40,868 bases of DNA from Chloroflexus sp. MS-G (GTDB lineage Bacteria; Chloroflexota; Chloroflexia; Chloroflexales; Chloroflexaceae): assembly GCF_000735195.1 (NCBI RefSeq), contig NZ_JPIM01000031.1, positions 1 through 40,868 on the forward strand. The letters run 5' to 3'. Shown here in pieces: positions 34,538 through 40,868 of this stretch. Position numbers and translations under genes: made by a program. Position 1 is the first letter of the stretch. Every line of letters starts with the position of its first letter. The notes beneath the pieces were generated by a model that saw only the letters and a program-made list of their open reading frames with translations, did not search any database and was not told where the DNA came from.

Positions 34538-36709
34538 ATGACACGTGAACTCGATGACCCTACAATCGGTCTGTTACATCTGCTCAATGCGGCTTTTCGT
34601 CTCTTGCAAGAGGAGCAGCCGCTGACCCAGCGTGTTCATCGTTTGTTTGGATTATTGCGAATCGCCACTCGTTACCGCGATGGCCGGTTGACGTGCTGGT
34701 TACAAGCGGCTCGACCAGGAGCACCCCGCCAGCAAATTTTCTCGCCGGAGTCATGGGCCTATCCCTGGGACGATAGTCTGACCCGTTCGGTGGCCCTTGG
34801 CGGAAAAACAGTTGTTAAAACGATTGCCCTTGGCAGTACCGGTCAATCGCTCGAAGGACTGCCGGTGATCGCTGCCGGTTATCTGGGAGCACCGATCTTC
34901 TGGGGTGGCAAGCTGTGGGGCGTCCTCGAACTACGCAGCAATGATCAACGCTACTTTGGGGGACGGATCGGTGAGCTTATCGAGTCGCTCAAGCCACTGC
35001 TGGCAGCGGCCATTGCCCAGGAAGGCATGCGCTCACCACAATTGCCGACACCACGCTTTGCCGGTGAGACACCGCCTGGCCTGACCCTCAACCCCTCGCT
35101 GCGCCAGAAAATTATCGCACTGAACGAACAGCTTGATCGCACGATAAACTTGCATGAATTGGCGGGGATCGTCTTGCGCCGGGCGCTAGAGGGGAGTGGC
35201 GCCGAAGCCGGAGCGATTGCCCTGGTCGATCACGACCGGCGCGAGCTAGTACTCCATTTATGCGAGGGCTATGTAGCAGAGCGTTCCGGCACTGCGCTGC
35301 CAAAGCTACCGCGCCAGCGGTGGAGCTGGGAAACAGGGTTGGCCGGACAGGCGGTGCAGATGCGGCGTCCATTGCTCGTGCGCGACGCCGGGCGTGAACC
35401 GGGCCTACCGCCCACCATGCTCTTTCGTGCTGAGCTGGCAGCACCGATCATTGCCGATGATCGGGTGTTGGCAGTTCTTATTCTCCACAGCCACCGGGCC
35501 AATACCTTCAACGAAGAAGTTCTGGCTTTTATTGACGCTCTTCGCGAACGCACCGCACGACCGCTGGCGCGTGCCCTGTCTTATCAGACGGCTTACGAAA
35601 CGTCATACCACCTCGGCCAGGTGTTCAGTAGCTTACCCATCGGTCTGGCACTGCTCGATCTCAACGGACGAGTGATTCGCGCCAACCTAGCCTGGTATCA
35701 GGTATGGAATATGATCGAGCATCTACAACGTCCCTCGTTTTACGTCGGTATTGATCTGGTAGAGCACCTGCTGACACGGCTCAATGATCCGTTCCGGCTC
35801 AGCGAATTTTGCGATCTCGGCCAGCATAACCCCGATCAGGTCTTGGAAACAACTCTTCAGCTTCGGCAACCGTATCAGGAATTGCACGTACTATCGGTTC
35901 CTACTCGTGATAGTCAACAACAACTGACCGGACGCTTGTGGGTAGTTAGCGACCGCACTCGGGAACGAGAATCCGATCGGATCAAAAATGAGTTTATTGG
36001 GATCGTATCGCATGAACTACGTACCCCACTCACCTCAATTCTAGGCTACACCGAAATTCTCTTGAATCGACAAGACCTCGACAGCGAAAGTCAACGCGAA
36101 TTCTTAATGACAGTCTCTACTGAGGCCGAGCGTCTGTACAAGCTGGTGAAAGATTTGCTCGACGTTTCACGACTGGAAGCCGGTGTGGTGAAACTCAATC
36201 GCTATGCCGTTGGCCTCTGGCAAGTGATTGAAGAGCTGACCATGCAACTTCATACGCAACTGGTGAATCACAAACTTTTGATCGATGTTCGTACCCCATT
36301 GCCGCCAGTCTTTGCCGATTACGATAAGGTGAAACAGATTATTTTCAATTTGTTGAGTAACGCAATCAAGTATAGCCCAGAAGGAAGCGAAATTCAGCTT
36401 TCGGTACGGCAGGCTACTGCTGATGACTTACCAACGAATCACCCTCCTGGGCAATGGATGTTGATCGTGGTGCGTGATGAAGGGATCGGCATCGCGCCTG
36501 AAGATCAGGTAAAGCTTTTTGAGCGATTTCAGCGCGTTGATAACAGCAATACCCGCCAGAAAAGTGGTGTCGGTCTGGGCCTGTACATTACCCGTCTGCT
36601 GGTCGAACTACACGGAGGAAGAATCTGGGTGCAGAGTGTTGTGGGGAGAGGTAGCAGCTTTTCATTTACCCTGCCAATCTACTCTGCCAATCTAGACAAT
36701 ACCGTATAA
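34538..36709 (+). CDS. soluble sensor histidine kinase (GAF-GAF-PAS-HisKA-HATPase)
   Basis: This 723-residue protein has no membrane helix. A GAF-like domain (about 10-160), a second clearer GAF (about 200-345, INLHELAGIVLRRALE ... ELAAPIIADDRVLAVLILHS) and a PAS domain (about 360-470, LGQVFSSLPIGLALLDLNGRV) lead into HisKA. His492 lies in VSHELRTPLTSILGY. The HATPase has NLLSNAIKYSPEG, DEGIGIAPEDQ and GVGLGLYITRLL boxes. It should sense an intracellular ligand or redox state. No response regulator gene is adjacent. Divergent mce lies 110 bases away. Confidence 0.93.
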   Translation: MTRELDDPTIGLLHLLNAAFRLLQEEQPLTQRVHRLFGLLRIATRYRDGRLTCWLQAARPGAPRQQIFSPESWAYPWDDSLTRSVALGGKTVVKTIALGSTGQSLEGLPVIAAGYLGAPIFWGGKLWGVLELRSNDQRYFGGRIGELIESLKPLLAAAIAQEGMRSPQLPTPRFAGETPPGLTLNPSLRQKIIALNEQLDRTINLHELAGIVLRRALEGSGAEAGAIALVDHDRRELVLHLCEGYVAERSGTALPKLPRQRWSWETGLAGQAVQMRRPLLVRDAGREPGLPPTMLFRAELAAPIIADDRVLAVLILHSHRANTFNEEVLAFIDALRERTARPLARALSYQTAYETSYHLGQVFSSLPIGLALLDLNGRVIRANLAWYQVWNMIEHLQRPSFYVGIDLVEHLLTRLNDPFRLSEFCDLGQHNPDQVLETTLQLRQPYQELHVLSVPTRDSQQQLTGRLWVVSDRTRERESDRIKNEFIGIVSHELRTPLTSILGYTEILLNRQDLDSESQREFLMTVSTEAERLYKLVKDLLDVSRLEAGVVKLNRYAVGLWQVIEELTMQLHTQLVNHKLLIDVRTPLPPVFADYDKVKQIIFNLLSNAIKYSPEGSEIQLSVRQATADDLPTNHPPGQWMLIVVRDEGIGIAPEDQVKLFERFQRVDNSNTRQKSGVGLGLYITRLLVELHGGRIWVQSVVGRGSSFSFTLPIYSANLDNTV

Positions 36710-36910
36710 CGCACCGAGCTACAAAGATGGCGGAAGAAGCTGCACGAAACCCGGGATGCGAGCAGGTCACATTCATCCCTTGGCCTACCAAAATGGCGAT
36801 TCAGGAGTTCATATCACCTACACCCCGCGCAGGCATATCATCGTTCCGACACTGCGCTATTGCCACAGGCAGTACAGGCGCAGAAATTTTCTGCACCTGT
36901 ACCGCGATTA
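36710..36910. other. convergent intergenic region
   Basis: About 200 bases without a credible gene lie between the kinase and cytochrome b genes. The inverted repeat at 36873-36901 is the only structure seen. Confidence 0.45.
36873..36901. terminator. likely bidirectional terminator or 3'-end hairpin
   Basis: TACAGGCGCAGAA and TTCTGCACCTGTA pair across a short AT loop with one mismatch. It lies ten bases past the stop of the minus-strand cytochrome gene and 160 bases past the kinase stop. No long T-run follows outside, so it may be a processing end rather than a true terminator. Confidence 0.5.
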
Positions 36911-37729
36911 TCAGGCAATCGTCCGTGCCATACGCCGACGCACGGCATAGAAAACGGCCAGGAAGTTATAGACCATGTGGAACAGGTAAGTGAACGGCAA
37001 AAGCACAAACAGTGTCAGCCCAAGGAGAGCATGCAGATAGACAATACCGGGCACGAGGTGTAAACGGGCAAACAGCTCTGTCCAGATAATGCAGAAAATA
37101 ATAGTGCGCACGACGATCCGATCCCAGGCGTAACGACCAGGGGTGCGAATCCCCTGCGCTGCCCGATCGATATCACCGACCACCGCGCCACTCCACTTCC
37201 GCACCAAAGCTACCATTAAGTGCAAATTACCGACCACGGCAAAACCCACTGCGATCCATGTAACCCCGATGAAGAGAGAGCCAAACTCACCGAAGAGAAA
37301 GTGAGCCTGTAAGTGCTCACCATTACCGAAGATGATCGCGAGCAGATTCGCCGGTGAATAGTTAAAGCTTTCAGCAAGATGTAGTGAAACATCAGGCACC
37401 GGGCGACCAACAACGATATTAGCAAAAACGATCAATGCCGAAATAGTATAGCCGATCACTTCAGTGATGATCGCGACGTGGTAGAGGAGATAGCCTCTAC
37501 CCCACACCGGATTGGCACGTTTGTAGAAATGGTTAAACGGCCCAAACAGCACAGCGTAGAGAGCGGGAATAACCCCCATACGCGGTGGTGGTGATTCAAA
37601 TGTTGGCGATACCCCGCGGAAGTGGCGTTTCGTCACCAAAGCCCACGCAAACCGTCCTAAACGCAGTCCGACACCGACGACAAAAATCGCTATTGCCAAC
37701 GGTGCAACGACATTCAGCAGCTCTATCAT
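36911..37729 (-). CDS. membrane cytochrome b subunit (NarI/HdrE/DsrM-like)
   Basis: From the ATG at 37729 (AGGAGAGAGC before it) the protein has 272 residues and five or so membrane helices. Histidines in helices (LYHVAI, GNLHLMVAL, YLHALLGL, YLFHMVYNF) are positioned to hold b-type hemes, and the C-terminal LGLTLFVLLPFTYLFHMVYNF segment is typical of NarI-like quinol cytochromes. It lies 53 bases downstream of an HdrD-like iron-sulfur protein gene. Together they should form a membrane complex that moves electrons between the menaquinone pool and a cytoplasmic thiol or disulfide partner. Confidence 0.85.
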   Translation of the reverse strand: MIELLNVVAPLAIAIFVVGVGLRLGRFAWALVTKRHFRGVSPTFESPPPRMGVIPALYAVLFGPFNHFYKRANPVWGRGYLLYHVAIITEVIGYTISALIVFANIVVGRPVPDVSLHLAESFNYSPANLLAIIFGNGEHLQAHFLFGEFGSLFIGVTWIAVGFAVVGNLHLMVALVRKWSGAVVGDIDRAAQGIRTPGRYAWDRIVVRTIIFCIIWTELFARLHLVPGIVYLHALLGLTLFVLLPFTYLFHMVYNFLAVFYAVRRRMARTIA

Positions 37730-37782
37730 AGCTCTCTCCTTCCTCAGCCGGTCATTACTCACATGTCCAGGGAAGTACCACT

Positions 37783-39306
37783 TCAGTCGCAATTCTCACA
37801 ATTCATCACCATCTCGCGCAGTGCCCGAATATCGTCGTAGACTTGCGGATGGTCTTTGCTAAAGCGCTTGACTATGTCGTCCTGTTCCAACCAATCGAGC
37901 AGCTCTGGAAAATCTGGCTGCTGCATGAGCCGCATCATCTGCCCCTCGACACTGTGCGCGATGAAGAATTCTTGATCACAGTTACGTAGTACAGCCGGAA
38001 CCCGCATCCGATCCAGCTCACCGAGTTTAGCCAGTGCCGGTTCCATAGCTGCGTACACCACTTCAAAGAGCACCAATGCCATACGATCGCCTGATGGTGA
38101 CAACTGGTAGGTCTGGCAGGTGTCTTCCAGCGACAACGTACATACCACACAGGGGGAGGTAACAAAATCGGCGCCGGTAGCACGAATCTGATTGGCCTTC
38201 AACACCGAGATTTTACGCCGGGTAGCGGTATTTTCGGGCAAACGCATACCACCGGCCCCGCCGTTGCAACAGTAGTTATATTCGCGGTTGGGCGTCATCT
38301 CGATGAAGTTATCGGTTACCAGGTTCAACAATTCACGGAACAGGTCACCGAGACCAGAAAGACGAGTCGCATAACAAGGATCATGGAGCGTTACTTTCAG
38401 ATGGGTTTTCTCAACCGGCAAACGGCCCTGCTTAATCAGATCAAGCATGAGTGCATCAACACTCACAATCGGATAGCGGAATGGACGACCAAGTGTCTCA
38501 GACGCCTCGGCATAGAGAGTACGAGTATCACAACCACATTCGACAAGGAGAATCTTCTGAACACCTAGGCGATCCGCTTCTTGCTCCCAGTCTTCTAACA
38601 TCTGCTTAGAAAGTTTATGATGAACAGCGATATGATCGATTTCAGTGCCGGTATCAATCACGTAGGGGGAAATCGTATAACTCACACCAGCAGCGTTAAG
38701 GATTTTGATAAGTTTAATACCGTAATCGGGAATTTTCGTATTACCCGCTGCCGGACACACAAAGAGAAACTCGGCGTTTTGAACATTTACCGGCGCTTCC
38801 AGTCCCTCATTACGCAGAAAAAGACCGACCCGACCCAGGACTTGAGCGGCAGTTAAGCCAAAACTGTGGCGATGGCGATCGGTATTTTCGATGATTGAAC
38901 GGATCGTTGGATTAGCATAACTCAACCCGGAATCAGCATAGGCAGCCCGGGCGAGACGCACTATTCGACGAATACTGATCCCGGAGGGACAGGCCAGGGT
39001 GCAGCGACCACACGCAGTACAGGCCCAAAAGTACTGCATATGCTCTTTCAGATCGGCAAGCGTAGGGGTAGGCACCAATCCAAGAGCACCGCCAATCTGC
39101 CCTTCCAGCGTCATATACCGGCGGTAAATCTGGCGAATGAAGCCGGTCTTATACGTTGGATGGAGCTTTTCATCGCCGGTAACCAGATACCACGCACAGG
39201 CCTCACCGCACATCTTACAATCCATGCATGCTTCGAGATTAACCACATCTTCGGCGGTGAGGTTATGACGCAACGAATCGACAAACGCCTGCATCTCTGC
39301 TTCCAT
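37783..39306 (-). CDS. HdrD/DsrK-like iron-sulfur protein (two 4Fe-4S plus CCG domain)
   Basis: The best start is the ATG at 39306 (AAGGAG nine bases before), giving 507 residues; an open frame extends to 39630 without support. Two [4Fe-4S] motifs lie near the N-terminus: CMDCKMCGEAC and CTACGRCTLACP. The C-terminal half resembles paired cysteine-rich domains. The first is degenerate (VECGCDTRT). The second is intact (HDPC-x34-CC-x38-CVVC), the signature of the non-cubane cluster of heterodisulfide reductase. With the cytochrome b encoded next it resembles HdrDE or DsrMK modules. The substrate is unknown; no methanogen or dsr genes are near. Confidence 0.88.
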   Translation of the reverse strand: MEAEMQAFVDSLRHNLTAEDVVNLEACMDCKMCGEACAWYLVTGDEKLHPTYKTGFIRQIYRRYMTLEGQIGGALGLVPTPTLADLKEHMQYFWACTACGRCTLACPSGISIRRIVRLARAAYADSGLSYANPTIRSIIENTDRHRHSFGLTAAQVLGRVGLFLRNEGLEAPVNVQNAEFLFVCPAAGNTKIPDYGIKLIKILNAAGVSYTISPYVIDTGTEIDHIAVHHKLSKQMLEDWEQEADRLGVQKILLVECGCDTRTLYAEASETLGRPFRYPIVSVDALMLDLIKQGRLPVEKTHLKVTLHDPCYATRLSGLGDLFRELLNLVTDNFIEMTPNREYNYCCNGGAGGMRLPENTATRRKISVLKANQIRATGADFVTSPCVVCTLSLEDTCQTYQLSPSGDRMALVLFEVVYAAMEPALAKLGELDRMRVPAVLRNCDQEFFIAHSVEGQMMRLMQQPDFPELLDWLEQDDIVKRFSKDHPQVYDDIRALREMVMNCENCD

Positions 39307-39362
39307 TGCCAGTAACTCCTTTCTAATGGTAATGACTCGCCTTTCCCGCTCACCTCCGGCAT

Positions 39363-39385
39363 CTCTCGTCCCTGGTGATCGAGAG
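39363..39385 (-). promoter_or_regulatory. leader hairpin of the HdrD-like operon
   Basis: CTCTCG and CGAGAG pair across an 11-base loop, about 57 bases before the start of the iron-sulfur protein gene. Confidence 0.35.
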
Positions 39386-39479
39386 GGAAGATGGATGTTG
39401 ATCAGAGTCTGCACACCGCTATCCCCCTCGCCATCTTCGCCCGGTACACTGCCACGTGAAACGTGCGTGGTATAGAGCG

Positions 39480-39497
39480 ATACCGGCAAGCCGGTAT
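39480..39497 (-). promoter_or_regulatory. second leader hairpin
   Basis: ATACCGG-CAAG-CCGGTAT is perfect, with seven-base arms, about 175 bases before the iron-sulfur protein gene. It could be a leader stem-loop or a protein site. Confidence 0.4.
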
Positions 39498-39652
39498 ATA
39501 AGGACGATAGTTCTCGTTGGTTATGAAATGTATTGCGAGAAAGTATTGTGTTTGAAATATAACAGACATTTAGACCGGTATAGTTAAGAAAATACAACAG
39601 AGAATTATTATGTATTTTTATCAATTTCATTGACCATTATTTGTATATATTT

Positions 39653-39668
39653 TCACATCCTGATGTGA
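39653..39668. promoter_or_regulatory. operator-like palindrome TCACATC-CT-GATGTGA
   Basis: This perfect palindrome with seven-base arms lies at the edge of an AT-rich zone, about 350 bases upstream of the HdrD-like operon. It is oriented TCACA-N6-TGTGA, the reverse of a CRP site, so the binding protein is unknown. Confidence 0.5.
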
Positions 39669-39988
39669 TCCAGGAACCCAATCCGCAGTTGTCAAGAAGC
39701 ACCGTGAGGATCGTGCGCACGTGGTGGAGCAATGATCACCGCCAGGGCTTTTCCGCGTGCTCGGCTTCGGGTCACGCTAACCGGACAAAACGCCACCGCC
39801 GATCAACACCGACAAACACGCAGGTACGCGACGGGAAGGCAGCGGCTGGCGCATACGCACCTTCTGCGCGGAAAGAGAAACGAACTGTAGGAAAGAGGAT
39901 TGGGTGGGATGGATGGATTTTTCCCGCCTGCCTCCTCCCCTTCCTCTCGTAAGTATGGGGTTAATCTGGCGATGCCGGTCAAGCGAGG

Positions 39989-40064
39989 GCGGATTCTCTC
40001 GCTTCTTCCCCTTCCTCGCACCCGGTGGGAGAGAAAGAGGCCGAGGAGAAGGGGAGGAAACCGC
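39989..40064. repeat. GC-rich polypyrimidine/polypurine hairpin element
   Basis: CCCCTTCCTCG (40008-40018) pairs with CGAGG-AG-AAGGGG (40042-40054), and GCGG ... CCGC close the outer end. It resembles the element at 31537-31589. Confidence 0.5.
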
Positions 40065-40330
40065 TCATGCTGCTGCACAGAAAGGCATGTCCGACGCATC
40101 TGACGAGAGAGGTACGGTTTCGCAGTGGAAACAACGGTACGTTTTTTGAGTGCCGAATCGTTGCCTCTATGTGTATCTCTTCATGATGAAGTGGGGTCAT
40201 GAAACGCGATCCATTTGACGATCATAGAATACCGAATCATGAGTCTTCCGATGGATGAATTCCTACCTCTATTTACGTATACTTATCGTAGGCACGACGA
40301 TACCCCCATACCCCAACCAATAATGCTGAA

Positions 40331-40373
40331 AAAGGAGATGATTTGTACCCGAAAATCATCCTGGCCCGGCAGT
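40331..40373 (+). promoter_or_regulatory. leader hairpin with possible 10-codon leader peptide
   Basis: AAAGGAG at 40331-40337 is followed five bases later by a TTG start with ten codons (MYPKIILARQ) ending in TAG. The stem GATGATTT ... AAATCATC (40337-40360) would partly cover this site. The main gene starts about 60 bases later with its own strong site. This could be an attenuator or chance. Confidence 0.3.
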
Positions 40374-40434
40374 AGGCAGATTATTCGTTAGCCTCAGGAT
40401 GGCAGCACAGACTCATACGGCAAAGGAGGGACTT

Positions 40435-40868
40435 ATGACCACTATCCCCCATCGGTACCCCTCAACCACGTTCCGTCGCCATCCGCTGCGGCGTCTGCCG
40501 CACTTCGTGGGCCTCGCCGCCCTCCATGGAAGCCTGCTAGCACTGGCATTTCAGGCAATGAAGCCATCGTTTGCGTTCCCCGGCGTGGCTATCGGTTTCA
40601 CGGTCGGTAGTCTCGTGACGCTCATCACGGTGATTATCATCGGGCTTCGCGAATCTCAATTTGCGCTCACCATCACTCCTCATCTCATCATTGTCGATGA
40701 AGGGTTTGGCTCGCGCAAGATCATTGAGCGCGTGTACATCATGCAGTATCACCTGCATCGTTTCCCCTTAGAAGCCCTCGCCGATAGTGGCACGCTAACC
40801 ATCACTGTGGGTAACGAGACATACATCTTTACCGGGTTGACCCCATTTCACAGATTGGCAACATTCCT
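40435..40868 (+). CDS. membrane protein, partial (runs off right edge)
   Basis: The ATG at 40435 follows a strong CAAAGGAGGG site. The frame stays open for 144 codons to the window end with no stop. Two hydrophobic segments (about residues 24-39 and 47-68) flank a short polar stretch. A beta-rich part follows (FALTITPHLIIVDEGFGSRKI; GTLTITVGNETYIFTGL) that resembles a small PH-like or DUF-type domain after a membrane anchor. I do not recognise the family. The true length and C-terminus are outside the window. Confidence 0.75.
   Translation, partial: MTTIPHRYPSTTFRRHPLRRLPHFVGLAALHGSLLALAFQAMKPSFAFPGVAIGFTVGSLVTLITVIIIGLRESQFALTITPHLIIVDEGFGSRKIIERVYIMQYHLHRFPLEALADSGTLTITVGNETYIFTGLTPFHRLATF

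Larger units (their letters stand above)
39307..40434. other. 1.1-kb non-coding region with multiple palindromes
   Basis: This is a long divergent gap. The part next to the iron-sulfur gene has two hairpins (39363-39385 and 39480-39497). An AT-rich promoter-like zone (about 39500-39660) ends in a perfect palindrome (39653-39668). A GC-rich part holds the purine/pyrimidine repeats (39936-39948 and 39989-40064). The last part is the leader of the next gene. Open frames here are repeat-derived and unconvincing. Confidence 0.5.

Noticed and set aside
36727..36993. Small open frame after the GAF kinase
   Set aside because: No ribosome site, odd composition, and it overlaps the cytochrome b gene on the other strand.
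39453..39462. CACGTGAAAC resembling half of a ParB parS site
   Set aside because: The right half matches the parS palindrome but the left half (ACTGC) does not, and no parAB genes are in the window.
37783..39630. Extended 615-codon version of the HdrD-like protein
   Set aside because: The extra 108 residues pass through AT-rich and hairpin DNA, have no ribosome site and no family similarity. The ATG at 39306 has AAGGAG.
39653..39668. CRP/FNR-type binding site
   Set aside because: The dyad reads TCACA-N6-TGTGA, the inverse order of the CRP consensus. I keep it only as an unassigned palindrome.
39641..40149. Several overlapping open frames of 60-100 codons on both strands
   Set aside because: They run through the purine/pyrimidine repeats, have low-complexity products and no ribosome sites, and contradict each other by frame.

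Overview
The window looks like chromosome of a filamentous anoxygenic phototroph of the Chloroflexales, most like Chloroflexus. The reasons are the mix of genes (methylmalonyl-CoA enzymes, a complete F-type ATP synthase operon, MreB, many hybrid or GAF kinases), a secreted beta-propeller protein with a C-terminal VFVPLVTRN-type tail, and GC-rich dispersed hairpins. The genus is inferred from protein resemblance and was not tested by a search. I saw no tRNA, rRNA, CRISPR array, insertion sequence or prophage.

Left part, minus strand (1-10.9 kb): lepA, a lipoprotein parvulin, a MazG protein and a DUF951 protein form one tight operon (6822 to 2636). An nfeD-slipin pair (2457 to 193) follows. Upstream lies a c-di-GMP signalling pair: a membrane hybrid histidine kinase followed by a receiver-GGDEF cyclase.

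Middle (11-24 kb): a small Rieske ferredoxin; a secreted PD40 protein; an adhP-type zinc alcohol dehydrogenase with a near-consensus promoter carrying an operator-like palindrome. Next is a four-gene operon in the order mmdA-mmdD-mmdC-mmdB for a sodium-pumping methylmalonyl-CoA decarboxylase. It meets a degenerate Old Yellow Enzyme relative tail to tail. Then come an L,D-transpeptidase with two FFPETG-type repeats, an unrecognised barrel-sandwich/KOW-like protein, and a degenerate receiver fused to a Roadblock domain.

Right-centre (24.1-31.2 kb): the full atpBEFHAGDC operon is driven by two tandem sigma-70-like promoters and ends in a rho-independent terminator. Stem-loops sit in four of its intercistronic gaps. 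The c subunit lacks the sodium ligands, so this ATP synthase is predicted to run on protons while the decarboxylase pumps sodium.

Right end (31.2-40.9 kb): a repeat-bearing intergenic region, a solitary mreB, a rubrerythrin-like/DinB fusion, methylmalonyl-CoA epimerase, a soluble GAF-GAF-PAS histidine kinase with an apparently leaderless promoter, and a two-gene redox module (HdrD-like iron-sulfur protein plus NarI/HdrE-like cytochrome b). A 1.1-kb non-coding region full of palindromes follows. The window ends inside a membrane-protein gene that runs off the edge.

The most unusual signals are several proteins that keep a fold but have lost key residues (NfeD serine/lysine, receiver aspartate, OYE histidines, rubrerythrin ExxH), the sodium/proton split, and dense regulatory palindromes.
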